Assembly: GCA_038496445.1 (NCBI GenBank)
Contig: JALMLS010000627.1
Span: 1-64,000 of the forward strand
Direction of reading: 5' to 3'
DNA: 64,000 nucleotides
From: Trichosphaerium sp. ATCC 40318
Lineage: Eukaryota; Discosea; Flabellinia; Trichosidae
Of the stretch, positions 22,133-35,167 are shown piece after piece. A model generated the notes under the pieces. It was not told where the DNA came from, made no database searches, and saw nothing but the letters and a program-made list of their open reading frames with translations. How positions within the stretch are numbered: the stretch's first letter is position 1; each line of letters opens with the position of its first letter. The position numbers were made by a program, and so were the translations under genes.

Positions 22133-24686
22133 ATGCCAGTTGTCTCTGTATTGAAAAAGGACTTGTTCGCTTCTTTAGGCCTAGACGAGAAGACGTACAG
22201 TGCGTAATAAAATATTCGTACCAACAAAACATTAATTGAGACCGCGTAGCGAATGAGGACTTCGACCATCTGTGTTTCCAGTTCGGCATTGAGTTAGATG
22301 ATGTGGTACGTATAAATTGTTTTTATGCGCAGTGTTATCAGCCACTGGCGTGTCGTGAGTGTATACGAGAGTAATTTGGAGTTATTAGACTTCTGAAAGG
22401 AAAGAATGGCTCAAACAAAACAAAGTATTGCGGAAAGACCTTCCAGACGACACTATCTTCAAAATTGAAGTGCCAGCGAACAGGTACGTATTTCTATGCA
22501 TAATTTTACTTACGCGGCTCTAGATACGATTTGTTGTGTTTGGAGGGCTTATCGCGTGCGCTACAATGTTATAGGGAGGTCAGCGGGTACCCAATTAACA
22601 AAGTTGTGACACCAGCGAAACCTTTGGAGATAAAGGTCGATAAGAGTGTAGCTGACATTAGGCCTTTTGTTGTTTGCGGCGTTTTACGTAACATCGAATT
22701 CACACCATTGTCATACAAAGTACTGTACTCCCTCATCTACCACCTGACTCACCAACTGGCTAGAACTTCATTGAACTTCAAGACAAATTACACCAAAACG
22801 TGTGTCGCGAGAGGACTTTGGTTTCTGTTGGAACCCACGATCTGGACACTGTTCAGCCCCCTTTCTTGTATACTGCCAGAAAACCCGCAGACATTAAATT
22901 CGTAGCTTTGAAAAGAACTAAAGCTCTTACAGCTGTGGAACTATTCGCTGATATTGACGTACGGTTTCACTAATACAGACTTTTTTAAATATGAGAAATT
23001 TTTAAGAAAAGCTTGTAGGAAAATGATCCTTTCCTAAAAAAATACTTGGGCATCATCCGCGATTTGCCATTGTATCCTGTAGTAGAAGACAGCAACGGTG
23101 TAGTGATGTCTTTGCCTCCTATCATCAATGGGCGTCATTCACAAATTACGCTTGAGACCAAGAACGTCTTCATCGAGGTCACTGCAACTGATAAAACTAA
23201 AGCAGGCATCGTTTTAGACACCATTGCAACAATGTTCTCAGAGTACTGCACTGGTGACTGCCAATGGACGTACGTATTTTGTTCTGGACTATTTCGAATT
23301 CTGACTTTTTCTACAATCATTTATCTATCTATTGGTTTATCCACAAAATTTTAACCCTTGTTCGACTTTAATTAATTACTATAGTGTCGAGTCTGTACGC
23401 GTAGTATCCTCCAGCGGTGGTACGAATTCGCAATTCTTGGGCGAAACTAATGATGGGAGCGCTTCCGTCACGCCATTTCAAAAAAGCCAAATCATCCTTT
23501 TTATTCTTTCCCTGTTTTCTGTCATCTGACATTTTAGTAGATTTGATCACAGTACAGCCAGATTTCACACCAAGATACGTGACAGCGGATTTGTCATACG
23601 TAAATGCTGCAATCGGCGTGGAGATTGAGCCAAAAACAGTACCCAAACTATTGTCCAGGATGGGTTTGGTTTCAGAGCTCGTTAAAAACAACACGCAAGT
23701 TAAAGTTACTGTGCCACCTACTCGATCAGGTACGCTCAAGCTAGATGTATCCAAATTAAGTGACCCCCCTATCTAGATTTGCTTCACGCCTGCGACATTA
23801 TGGAGGATGTGGCCATAGGCTATGGCTTCAACGACCTTCCTCGCACTATCCCAAAAACCCTTACTGTCGGCAAACCATACCCTTTGAATAAATTATCCGA
23901 CAAATTGCGACAGGAATGTGCGCTAGCAGGTTACACAGAAGTACTCAATTTATCACTGGTACGCACACTTATTGAAGCCGTTACCGGTGACACGAGCCTA
24001 ATTTTTTGTTGTAGTTATCTAAGAAGGATAATTTCGAGAGTTTGCTCGTAAAGGACGATGGCAATGTAGCCGTCGAACTTTCTGGCTCCAAAACCAAAGA
24101 ATACCAGGTACGCCCACTTGACTAGTTTTTCAACAACTGCCGGTTTTAACTAATTGGTAGGTTGTACGAACCAACTTGCTAGCTGGTATCTTAAAAACAG
24201 TTGCCTTCAACAAGCACATACGCCGACCATTGAAAGTCTTTGAATTGTCAGACGTGGTCGTCTTGAACGATGCCACCGAGGTAGGTGCCGAGAACAAACG
24301 TATACTGTGTGCCGTATACTCCAACAAAACTGCTGGATTTGAAGTTGTCCATGGATTGCTTGACAACATCATGGTTGCTGCCGATGTACCATTCAAAGGC
24401 GCAAAAAAAGCAAAAAAAGTAAAGAAAGGTGAAGAAGAGGACAAAACTGAGCAAGTAAACAAAACTGAATACAGACTCGAGAAAACCGAAAACCCAACGT
24501 ACCTACCAGGCCGTTGTGCAACAGTATACTATGGGGATCAAGTCATTGGTGAGCTTGGTATTATTCACCCTGAGGTAAGGCAGTTGGGTAGTAGCGACAC
24601 TAACGACGTTCACACAGGTTCTCAAAAATTTTGGCATCACCTTCCCATGCTCTGCACTATCCCTTAATGTCAACCTTCTCTTGTAA
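22133..24686 (+). CDS. Cytosolic phenylalanyl-tRNA synthetase beta subunit
   Basis: It starts [20 protein letters not shown], the eukaryotic beta start. It continues [38 protein letters not shown] (B1 domain), [58 protein letters not shown] (B5), [33 protein letters not shown] and [20 protein letters not shown], and ends [14 protein letters not shown]. The beta subunit pairs with alpha to charge tRNA-Phe and carries the B3/B4 editing domain. A Lys/Glu-rich insertion ([16 protein letters not shown]) lies before the C-terminal block. About nine introns; one of ~120 bp follows VVSSSG near 23,415. Confidence 0.92.
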
Positions 24687-24864
24687 ACCAAAATTTGTTT
24701 TCTTTGACACATTATTAAAAAATTTGTGCGCTTCTCCCTCTCTCAACACTGTAGCACCAATCGCATTTTGGTGCGCAACCAACATCGGAAATGAGCAAAG
24801 CTTGGATTGCAATGTAACTGTACAATATTTATTTCTAGTGCCGTAGTCTTCTACAAGCCAGATT

Positions 24865-25724
24865 TTAGCCTTTGTCGTAACGTGGTTTGCCAACGTTAAA
24901 GGGAAGATACTTCCACCGCAACATGTGTCTAGTTGTCAAACGGGTCAGCCAATAATTTTGAAATATGTAGAAAACACTCAAATGACAAAAATTACTCGTT
25001 TTTTGGACGAAACAAAGATAATGGTACTTTGCCACAAGATCACGTACTGTATTTGTTTTTTCATTGTGACCAGGAAGAGCACTATAAAGTACACGAGAAG
25101 AATAGGCCAAAATGCAGGAATGTTCAACACACTAAAAAACGTGCATATAAGCGCGATCACACACGCTCTGCACATGGCATACCTACAGTGAAAGCCATGA
25201 GTGGGGTGATGCAGGTCAAACAATAACAAGACGTACCAAAATTTGAACTCGGATAGTTTCCGAACAAATGGCTTGTAATCATCCGCAGCTTTGGTTGGAA
25301 GTGCGTCTTCTTCCAGCTCAGGGTCTACTAGAGGCGTAACAAAACTTATGAACAAGTTCAGTATGTAGATTGCAAGCGCGTAGGAGATGATATACCTAGG
25401 TTCCAAGTGAGAAAATATCGCTTGTGGTGTTTTATGTTGTGACAGCCACGAAAAATTAGCGTATGAGCTTTGTAGGCAACAGCGCATATTTTGGGGAGCT
25501 TTAAAAACGTTAAAATGATTTTCTGCCCTGGCGTACCATCCACTCAAGAACCACACCCGCACACTGTATACAAGCAATAACAGTATGGCAAATACCCATC
25601 TGCCAGCCTTATACGGTACAGAGTCATCAATTAACTTTTGCCATCGTTGTTGGCCGGTCAAATACAGACTATATACAGCTGAGGGCTTTGATGATAATGT
25701 GCCATCGGTACTATCACTTTCCAT
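24865..25724 (-). CDS. RER1: RER1, ER membrane protein retrieval receptor
   Basis: Exons join to about 190 residues: MESDSTDGTLSS, WQKLIDDSVPYKAGRWVF, then membrane segments (AILLLLVYSVRVWFLSGW, YALAIYILNLFISFVTP), VDPELEEDALPT, DDYKPFVRKLSEFKFW, then FFSVLNIPAFWPILLVYFIV, LTMKKQIQHMLRWKYLPF and NVGKPRYDKG. The order and wording are those of RER1, a four-helix Golgi protein that returns escaped ER membrane proteins via COPI. Four introns. It converges on the PheRS gene (178 bp apart). Confidence 0.93.
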
Positions 25725-25889
25725 GTTTACTACGTTGCAAAAAAGTGTAGTAAACCCAAATACGCAGACTTAATTAACCATTAAAAAAAAAGTTACAAGT
25801 GGAGTCCAACGCGCATAGCGCTGCCAACTACATGTTTATTTTCGAAATGTACATGTTGTCAAACGTCAAACAAGTTGAGAAATGAGTGC

Positions 25890-26357
25890 TTAAAACAATA
25901 ACGCCTTATTCAATCGCCCTTTCTTTTTCTCGTACTGCTCAGCAGTCCACGTCTACAAATGAACAGTGTCAAAATTATTAAGGCGATAGTTTGTCATACC
26001 TTCATTGTGATGGCGTGTATTTGTTTCTGGTACTCCTTTATACTTTCATATACCTGCATTGACGTTATTTAGGTATATTACACCGGTTTGTACCTTTTTT
26101 TGACGGTCAACCAAACTCATGTCGTTAAATGCCTCAGCGACCACAACGGTGGCAAATTTAGAGCCACAGCCATCTGATTCATCAATGACTTTCTACAATT
26201 AAGGTTTTTTAACGTTACGATTTGTCCACTCGCACTAACTACGCACCACACGTTCAGCAGGGATGCCAACTTTTATTGCTTGCGCCAATACCTCTAAACG
26301 GCAATAATAAATACGTATTCTAGTTTTACATGAATGCAAACCTGGTTTAAGTGCCAT
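25890..26357 (-). CDS. BolA-family protein
   Basis: Exons give MALKP, EVLAQAIKVGIPAERV, KVIDESDGCGSKFATVVVAE, AFNDMSLVDRQKK and VYESIKEYQKQIHAITMK, then TWTAEQYEKKKGRLNKALLF*. The DESxGCGxxF and IHA blocks are BolA hallmarks; these proteins bind [2Fe-2S] with monothiol glutaredoxins. The conserved GCG Cys is present. The frame is open upstream to an ATG at 26,415-26,417; that longer form would leave only 30 bp to the divergent eIF3h start, so the inner Met was chosen. The longer N-terminus (MMRKTGSSKSSFQTLF) could instead be a mitochondrial presequence. Confidence 0.85.
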
Positions 26358-26447
26358 AGCGAATGCGTTGAATAGTGTTTGAAAAGAGGATTTGCTTGAC
26401 CCAGTTTTTCTCATCAATTTCTTTTTTGTACAGCTATTTCAACAACA
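26358..26447. promoter_or_regulatory. Very short divergent promoter region (BolA / eIF3h)
   Basis: 90 bp between start codons, or 30 bp if BolA starts at its upstream Met. Transcription start sites of the two genes may overlap. Confidence 0.4.
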
Positions 26448-27989
26448 ATGTCATCAAAAGAAAGCCAGTCATCGACTGTAGACGATGTGGGTCATGTTTC
26501 AATAGAATTATTGGTACAGTTCGAACGACCTTATCCACGCCCTTATATCGCGTAGGCTGTACTAAAAATTGTAAATCACTGTAAAGCATCACTACCGGAG
26601 CTCGTTACAGGTACTAAACGCTTTAATCGAATAATTTAGGCTGGTTTGTAACATTATCAAAAAGGTCATCTCTTGGGTATCGATATAGGCTCTACCGTTG
26701 AAGTCACGGATTGTTTTCCTTTCCTCACCGGTGAAGATAAAGACGACGAAGAATCGAACGATGGAGGCAATTTTCAGTTATCTATGCTACGGTGCTTGCG
26801 TGAGGTTAACGTAGATTGTAATACTGTACGTACTGGGCCAAAATATTTTAACCACCGACCCTCAACAGGTTCTTGCTAGCTAGCATTGCTATCAAAGAAA
26901 GTATAGGCGTCGAAAATTTATTAATCGCATTATTTGTTGCATTTCTTTGCTTGTTTGCTTTTAAATGACACTCACGCGCTTAGGTTGGTTGGTACCAATC
27001 CTCATACGTTGGCTCTGGTACTACACTTAGCAAGGCAATGATTGACTATCAATACGCCTATCAGGTACGGTTTTTGCAGCAGTGTCAAAGTTTTGTCCAT
27101 GCTGTTTTTTCGATGTAATTACGGACTGTTGGATTGATTTGCAATGGTAGAGTTCTTTGAGCAAGAGCGTCGTCTTGGTGTACGATCCACTCCGCTCCAA
27201 AAAGGGCGCTCTCAATCTTCAAGCATACAGATTGACGCCTAAATTCATGGGATTGCTCAAGAAACAAGCTGAACGCGAAAAGGAAGGCAACAAAGAAAAT
27301 CCTTTTGGCCGCTCTAGGTAATTTTTGTGCTCTCTTATCTTTGCTCTTGACACTTACCAATTGTTTCTTTCAACAGCTTGTTGGATGCTGGCGTTGCTTT
27401 TACCGATGTGTTTCAAGAAGTACCTGTCCACGTCCGCATTGGACCTGCTGGGAAAGCGCTCATTTACCGTCTGCAAGCAACACGTGGCCTCCGCTCCAAT
27501 TTCAATTTCTTGTCTTTCGATGGCAACAAATACTTGCAACGCAACCTCGAGTACCTCTTGGAATGCTTGGTTGATCTCCAACAAGAACAATACAAAATCT
27601 CCGTGTACAACCGCGCAATCCAACGTCGCAAAGATGACATTGAAAAAAACCTTGACAAACGCGTACGTAATAACACATGCGACACGTTTGGAATTAGAAC
27701 CTTGCCATTGTCTTTTTGTGGTTCTTGTTTCTTGCATACTTACGTGGACATTTAGCGCAAAGAAAACGCTGAGAGAGAACTTCAAGGCAAACCAAAATTA
27801 CCAGATAGCCGCAGTGTCATAGAAGCCGAGCTTGCTTCTAATTTTAAGTTGCCTGTTGAGCCTTCTCGTCTCGATGCGATGATCATCACTAACCAACTCG
27901 ATCACTACTGCCAGCACGTACAACAATACGCTGGTTCCTCCTTCACAAAGCTCTACCTTGGAAAGAGCGGTAAAGGACAAGACAGCTGA
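26448..27989 (+). CDS. eIF3h: Translation initiation factor eIF3 subunit h (MPN domain)
   Basis: It starts MSSKESQSSTVDDVGHVSIE. The MPN-type core follows: ASLPELVTG, GIDIGSTVEVTDCFPFLTGE, LSMLRCLREVNVDCNTV, a GWYQSS-type exon near 26,985-27,010, then SIKES and VYDPLRSKKGALNLQAYRLT. The later half has LLDAGVAFTDVFQEVPVHVR, LQRNLEYLLECLVDLQQEQY and NRAIQRRKDDIEKNLDKR. The end reads RLDAMIITNQLDHYCQHVQQ followed by FTKLYLGKSGKGQDS*. This matches eIF3h throughout. The MPN domain lacks the JAMM zinc ligands in this subunit, as in the family. At least six introns. It contributes to 43S recruitment and reinitiation. Confidence 0.9.
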
Positions 27990-28166
27990 GTATTTACAGA
28001 AAAAAACGAAATGCTCCTTTTTTTTGTAATGTAAAATACTGGTAAACAAAACTAAAATACTCATTACTGTCTCTGTGGTTCCTTGACACTAAACATTAGC
28101 GTTGGCCGTTTGTTGTTGGCTATTTTTTTAATTTACAAATACAAGAAGATACGATTGTTGGCTGGT

Positions 28167-31063
28167 TTATGCTTTGTTCGTTTCCGTTGACACAAAGTCA
28201 ATGGCTTCCTCCCAAACTTCTTGGTTACCTTTGTAGCTCTCCTCCAAATCACGTATTATGTCAATGAGTTCGCTACAGGTTGGTCTCTAAGCATGTGTGT
28301 TAATAGTGAGGTAGTATTGTCTAGAGCTGAGTACCACTTCAGGATCAGCGTCCCATAGTCTAGTGATCAATGCCCTAATTTCAGGAGGAGCTGTCGGTGG
28401 AATAGTAGGTCTCAAGCCCTTCTTGGATGTCTGTATGATGACTTGGAAATCGAAATGTATCTAAATAACACAAAAAGTCACCATCACGTGTAAAAAATCA
28501 CATGGAGTGTGACAACGCACGTGTGTGTATTCAGCGTAAGGTTGAGAATATACGCCATAAATACATCGATAGACAAGTTCCCAAAGGATAACGCCCATAC
28601 TAAACACGTCGGACTAAAGGATTGTGAGTACTGCAAAACATTAAGTGAGTGGCATACCAATGGCGTATATTCCTTGGTAAAGTATACTTCTGGTGCCCTA
28701 CAGTGCTGTTGGTGCGAGAATAATTACTTGTGGCGTACACATAGGCATATGTTCCTCGTAGCTTCCTGAGTGTGTCCTCTTGATTTTCGGGTACTACAAA
28801 GCGACTCAGCCCAAAATCACCGACCTTGACTTGATTGTATTCGTCAATCTACAACAGAGTGTAAGAGAAAATAAGTAAAAAAAAATGGCATGCTCATTAC
28901 CATAAGATTAAGCGTCTTTAAATCCCTGTGTACTATTGGCGGTTTCCAGCAATGCAGTGCGTTCAATCCGCGTGCAGTTTCCTTGTACCACCGGAAGACG
29001 AGATCCCACCCTATTTCAGCGTGGCTATCTTGTAGTTGATCGAACATACTGCCTTTGTGACAGAGTTCTAATATCATACAGAGCCTGGGTTCAATGACTG
29101 CTCCAAAGAAGAACATCAAGTTAGGTGAACGTAATTTGCTAAGGGAACAAGTAAGATGACTACCCTCTTTCATATATTACATAAAAGCATTCAGTACATA
29201 CCTCATGATTGTGAACTCATCCTTTAAATCCGCAATTAACTTTTCTTGAGGTCGTTTGTCTGTTGGTGATAGGTTGATAACTTTAATCGCCACTTCGTGG
29301 TATTGAAATAAACCCTGCAATGAAAAACAACAACGTCAGTGTACGGTGACACGGTTACACGTTAAACGTGAATAAGTTTTCGGGTTTTTGTGTTGCAATT
29401 GCAATTATTGCGAACGTGGTACCTTGTACACGGTTGCAGATGCGCCTGTACCCAGTTTGCGTAGGAAAGTCAGTTGATCTGCTTCCACCAACCAATCTGA
29501 CTTTGAGGCTTCGACATCCGCAAATATTGGAGAGTAGTCCTCAGGTTCAATTTCAGTCGATAGCTTTTTCGGCCATTCTTGATCAGGTTCGACAGGTACA
29601 ATCACCTTAAACATGTTCTCGTCCATCACGGCCACTTCCACCAGCTCTATACCCATATCACCTAGCTCGTCAATTGTTCCCAACTTTTCGTGATTAACGG
29701 GGAAGTGACCACTAATAAAGTAAATTTTCCCAGCCACGTGTAATATTTCACGCCAGGTTTTGCACGTGATTAAAAAGAGAAAAAAGAAAGAAGAATGTTG
29801 ATGATAGCCGCCGTCCAGCAAACAGCAAATGTGCAATCGTACCAGTTACAAAGACCGCTTCCATTGTCATCATAATACTTGCAATTACAATGGTCGATAG
29901 TGCACTCGCCACGAATGAAGCCAAAAGCAATACCAAAAGGAACATTGTTTAAATCCTTTACTTTGTCTTCGTTGTCTGTGTTTGTTGTTTCCAGTTCCCT
30001 CACACCCATTACTTGTAGCGCCTTCGGTTTGTTCCTGCGTTCTACTTCAAGGTAACCACTGCGCTAATTATTTGTTCAGTTTAAACTATATAATAGAAAA
30101 ACCACGCCAATTATTGGCACGATATATAAACACATGCAAAAAAGGTCGTAAAATAAACTAAGCAACGTACTGAGAGGTATTTGTCCATTATCAACTTTTG
30201 ATGCTTGTAGGCCGTTTGCTCAACATACAAGGCAACGTCTTTGTGTTTATTGAGAACGGCAGCTTCGAGAGGTGATCGCCCCCATCTATCACGAACATGT
30301 ATTGAGGCACCTGCTGTTATCAGAAATTCTACAGTTGACATGTGGCCATTTGCGCATGCTAGATGCAGTGGACATCGGCCATCATAGTTTTCTACAAGAA
30401 AGGGATTATTAGAGCATCGAAATAAACGCAAGAGGCTGCACGTAAATTAAAAATAAATAAAAGGCTTGGTCGTACTTGATTTAATGTATGTGGCACCCTT
30501 TTCTAAGGACGTCCGAAGAACGTAGTTATCCCCAACTGCAGCGGCTACGCGTTTGTTAATTCAAGCATGCGCATCATATTTTTGCACAATACTCACCAGC
30601 ACATGCTGCTAACACTTGAACATCCTTTGTTTCTGCACGACCGGTCGTTTTAGTGCGCATTTGTCTAATATTGGCATTTTCCTTCTGCGCGGCCTTTAAC
30701 CGGAATTTCAGCACCCTCAACTTGGCTTCTAGCTCTGTAATTCGTGTTTGTACAGCCGCTGTTCCTTGTTCAGCCTCGCTCAACTGTAAGTCCAGAGATT
30801 CTTGTTCTTCGCGCAGCTCTTTCTTTTTTTTCTTCGCTTTGGGCATGTCGCCGCTTCTCACACAAATTTAGCGCTGTACAAACCTCAAAGTGTACGTTGT
30901 AAGTTGTAGCGACGTACGTCTTCTGATTCTCGCCCTTACGCACTGCCGTAACCATCTTTAGCGCCTAGTTTGAATAAACAAATGCTAACACAAACTGACG
31001 CACTTTGGAAGACACCTGAGGCATTTGGTGGCCCACCTTATCACTTTTCTTTTTACTACTCAT
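28167..31063 (-). CDS. Ankyrin-repeat protein kinase, tyrosine-kinase-like (TKL) group
   Basis: The N-terminus (MSSKKKSDKVGHQMPQALKM) leads into a charged coiled coil (MPKAKKKKKELREEQESLDL, LEAKLRVLKFRLKAAQKENA). Ankyrin repeats follow (NYDGRCPLHLACANGHMSTV, DRWGRSPLEAAVLNKHKDVA), then a linker. The kinase domain starts LTFLRKLGTGASATVYKG, with VAIKVINLS, ILELCHKGSMFDQL, IVHRDLKTLNLM, VGDFGLSRFV and RGTYAYVPPE. ATP Lys, HRD and DFG are all present, so it should be active. The C-lobe ends RPTCSELIDIIRDLEESYKG. About 600 residues, ten or more introns. Ankyrin-TKL kinases are expanded in oomycetes, amoebae and plants; the substrate is unknown. Confidence 0.85.
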
Positions 31064-31434
31064 TGATCGAGCCTGTACACGTAAAGTGATAACGGCTGCA
31101 GTTAATTACATTAGGAAGGCAGTTGACTTTAACGACATATCAGGCTAACGGACTTATCTGACGTTAACATTTAATTTAAAAGTTGTCACCAGACGTAAAA
31201 ACTGCGAACACACGAACCGACGCTGCAGAACTAAAAATCTGTAGCTGCAGAAAACAGAATTAATCGTTTAGTACTACGTTTTACGAACCAAAACACCGCC
31301 CATACCATTCTCACGTATGAAACTAGCTACTACAAGGGTTTGTAGGTTTTGAAACGTGCATTATCTTGGACAGTTTAATAGTATAACAGGCTTTACGTTC
31401 ACAATACACCAAACAAGGTAGCGTGTTGCGCATG

Positions 31435-33395
31435 CTACTTTTTACTGAATAGTTTGTATGCACGCAAAGCACATTCTCCGTCATTGTCCCATTGTTGCAC
31501 CTACATAAAGCATTACACAGTGACTTACAAAATGTCAAAAGTCCACTTACCAACTCAATCCATTTGGTAGGGATTTCTGATACGCCATAAATCGACCCAG
31601 CAATCTGCGCTGCTACAGAACCCACAGAATCTGCGTCACCTCTTGATGCGTGTCAAACAAGGGAGTGATAACAAACATGTACAATAGAACACTTAGCAAC
31701 GTACCTCATATTAACACATTTGAGTACAGCCTCTGTGAATGATGACGTCGTGTATACACAGTGAAGTGCCATCGACAGTGCTACATGTGAAAAGTAAGTT
31801 GCAGAACTATCAAGCACTCTACGCACCATCCATCGCGTATGAACCAATATAACCTGGCTGTTTCATAGATCTACCTGGAGCGTACTTGAAGTCTGGTGTA
31901 ATCATTTTACGTGAGTACTACACAAAACAAACAAATAAACGTACCAGCGTCCATCCAATCCCAATTTCTGTCTTGGAGGTCGAGTTTGGCGTTACATTCG
32001 CGTTTCTCCTCCTGTGTACTAGCTGCCAAACATTGCATAGAGTACTCCTTTGAAGTGAATATAGAAGGCAAGTCATCAAGGAAGGACTTGTCACCCTTTG
32101 GTGAATTGATTGCTGTCATTATGATCAACGACATTAACTACAACCCACATTAATGAGGCTCATTGCGACTTTAAATATCATACCCTGCAACATTCAGCTG
32201 CTTCCTCTCCTTGGTGTGTTGTCTTACTTTGTTTGTATGCGACATCCATACCCTTTTCCTTGTTCTAAGATAGATAATGAGTGGTGTTCTGTTGTTATTA
32301 GGCGTTAAGAACATACATCCCAAAAAAATACAGGAACAGCGGCAAGACGCATCACAGATCCATTTCCTGAAGTGTAAAAATCACCTGCTGAAGTATACTC
32401 GGTTCTCTTCTCAACAAACTCACTCATTGATTGGCTAATATTACCGCCTAGACCGACCTATCATCTGAGTATTAGGAACTCGAAAATGGTAAGATTCATT
32501 TCCTCACCGAACCGCCACGTTCTGGATCACAACTAGTAGACAGTCAGTATAGATGTATGTGATATGGTCGTGGCGCACCCGAATGCATTGCAGTAGCCAA
32601 ATTGCCACCAATTCAAAAATCTGAGACGCAAATCGGTTGGAGAAAATTCAGGATGAACTAACAGCGATTCTGCTATGCATTGACCCATTGAAGCATCATC
32701 TATACTCGATTTAATACCGTAGCAGCAGCTTGCAGTACCTGTCCACTGTCCTGGCTTCAAACCAAAGCGATTGTAGCCCTTGTGTAGGAAATAAGTTGCA
32801 ATTTGAAGATCTCATTTCAGAACGTACAGGCGCTGTCCATATCTGAACGTGGTCCATGCCCTGGTTGTGGTTAGCAATTGTATACCCAACTAGACATAAC
32901 ACGTGCTCATTGAGAGCCCTCTATGCTATCAGACCGTACCTTGAGCTCGTCTACTCCATACCGCACTGCGCTGAACTCCAAGGGCGCCCTGTACCGAAAA
33001 CGTCAGCGCACAGGAAAATAGTACATAAAAAAACTCATTACCCTAACGCATCACCAACAACCATACCCATATAAGCACCTAGCGCTTTGTCCTCTTTCAA
33101 CGAAAATCCGTTGGCTTTTAGCTTTTCTTGAACCATCTTCTTCTGTGGATCGTCTGGTTCCAATACCGTGTATTTGCACAACGAACCAGGATTGTACTTG
33201 TTACGAAGCACCTACAAAGCTTAGTTTTCGCCAAGAAGATGCAGCACATACGCCTCTTTGCTTGGGATCGACGCCATTGGGAAACGTAAACGCAATTGAA
33301 GCATCCTCAGCAGTCATAACTGGTGCAGGTCCTGGTTTGCCGTTATTACCTTCTGAATATTCATCTTGCGGACCTTGGCTTTGAGCGACACCCAT
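31435..33395 (-). CDS. ADP-ribosylglycohydrolase-family (DraG/ADPRH-like) protein
   Basis: The N-terminus MGVAQSQGPQDEY fits an N-myristoylation signal (MGxxxS). The core has KALGAYMGMVVGDALGAPLE, the first metal-binding block; FGLKPGQWTGTASC and DDASMGQCIAESLL; SGNGSVMRLAAVPVFFW; and RGDADSVGSVAAQIAGSIYG, the C-terminal metal block where most members have GGDTDT. It ends CALRAYKLFSKK*. The family removes ADP-ribose from proteins or hydrolyses related linkages with Mg2+. About ten introns. An ATG 48 bp further upstream is possible but would lose the myristoyl motif. Substrate unknown. Confidence 0.83.
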
Positions 33396-33536
33396 CCTTT
33401 TGTTGTTTAAACAGCTTTGTTTGCTGTTTTGTTGGAGTTTCAAAGAAAGTGATCAAGGTAAGGGCGCTTAACTTTTTTTCAATTTCCCTCCAAATTTCGT
33501 AACGGCAGTTACATTTAATTTACTTTACTACACACG
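33396..33536. promoter_or_regulatory. Divergent promoter region (ADPRH-like / CDK1)
   Basis: 141 bp between opposite start codons. No specific element recognised. Confidence 0.4.
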
Positions 33537-34916
33537 ATGGACACCGTCCCTGACAGCCTCGAGAGATACGAAAAGATAGAGAAGATAGGCGAGGGCACCT
33601 ATGGCGTGGTGTACAAAGCAGTTGACAAGGAGAGCAACCGATTCATTGCCTTGAAGAAGATTCGCTTAGAACACGAAGATGAAGGCGTTCCTTCTACTGC
33701 CATACGCGAGATTTCAATACTTAAGGAGTTGGAACACCCAAATATTGTGAGGTAAGCTGATCAGCACGAGATCTCTGTTTAGTAATTTTTTACAGTTTGC
33801 TTGACGTTGTACACTACGAACAAAAACTGTACTTGGTGTTTGAGTATCTTGACAAAGATTTAAAGAAATATATGGATTCTGTCCCTAAAATGGACCCTCT
33901 GCTCGTCAAGGTACACTACTCAGTCCTCGTTGCAACCATTTTGTGCGGTCATAAACAATTAATCCCGCCACTATTTCTGTGCTCTTTTAACACCCGCGCT
34001 TGCACTCAACGTTTACGCTAGCCCATTTTCCCGCTACTTTTATTTAACGTGTGAATATTTATTTGTTTTTCACTAGAGTTATTTGTTTCAATTGGTGCAA
34101 GGTATTCAGTTTTGCCACTCACACCGCATTCTCCACCGCGATCTAAAACCGCAAAATTTGTTGGTACGGCTTTTTTTGGTTATTGTGCGAAATACGCAAG
34201 CCACTCACCGCTACGCACTAGATCGACCGCAATGGCGTCCTCAAATTGGCTGATTTCGGCCTGGCCAGAGCATTTTGCATTCCAATACGGTCTTACACGC
34301 ACGAAGTACGTAAATTAACTCCGTTCTCCTCTTTTGTATCGGTTTTTGGACGTCGTGAAAATGTTTTTATTTTTCTGAAAGCTTTCGCGTTGTTTTTTTC
34401 AGTGGCTCTACGCGCCGAGTCAAGACTCAATATTAACGTCGTCTGCTTAGGTGATTACCCTATGGTACCGTGCGCCTGAAATCCTATTGGGAAGTAAGCA
34501 ATACGCCTGCCCTGTAGACATTTGGTCCATTGGTTGCATCTTTGCTGAGATGGTAACCAAGCGACCACTATTCCCTGGCGACTCTGAGATCGATCAAATC
34601 TTCAGAATCTTCAGGTACGTTGTCGCCCGTCCGTCTAATTTGCATCCGTGCGCGCACTCTACTCACCGTCATATTTAGAACGTTGGGTACACCAAACGAA
34701 GAGAACTGGCCTGGCGTTACAAAATTGTCAGACTTCAAGTCTACGTTCCCAAAATGGCCTACTCAAAGCTTGTCAAGCGTCATTCCTCAAATGGATCCTA
34801 CTGCTATTGACTTGCTCAATCAAATGTTGGTTTTCCGACCATGTGACAGGATATCTGCCAAAGTTGCACTGACTCACCCATACTTCGATGAGCTTCGCGA
34901 ACGCAACATTTTCTAA
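33537..34916 (+). CDS. Cyclin-dependent kinase, CDK1/CDC2 type
   Basis: Six exons join to about 305 residues: [25 protein letters not shown] with the inhibitory Thr-Tyr pair, [20 protein letters not shown] (PSTAIRE helix as PSTAIRE), [43 protein letters not shown] (activation Thr in the YTHE context), [30 protein letters not shown] and the end [11 protein letters not shown]. All catalytic residues are present. CDK1 drives mitotic entry with cyclins; CDK2-like naming is possible. The intron after DPLLVK is long for this window (about 165 bp). Confidence 0.95.
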
Positions 34917-35167
34917 CTAGATATACGACTGCTAGTATCTCGCTATTTCTCGCTCTTGTAACATACGCCTTTGTACAATTAAAAACAACCTATTCTCAGG
35001 GTCATCGATGTTGTTCTGTCATCACCTTGTGCAACTTCTACCAAAAAACAACGAAACTTGGGCGTTAAATTATTTAAATCAACAAAGTATTGGTGCTGGG
35101 TTAATAAGGCAACCGAGGGTTTACAGATTTATTTTGACATGTTGTGGGTAATAATATTGGTGTTGTC
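34917..35167. other. Convergent 3' spacer
   Basis: 251 bp between the CDK1 stop and the MDH stop. A/T-rich with AATTAAAA near 34,977, a possible poly(A) signal. No gene seen. Confidence 0.35.

Noticed and set aside
23368-23754. Minus-strand 128-codon open frame
   Set aside because: Antisense to PheRS beta exons and an intron; no Met context or homology.
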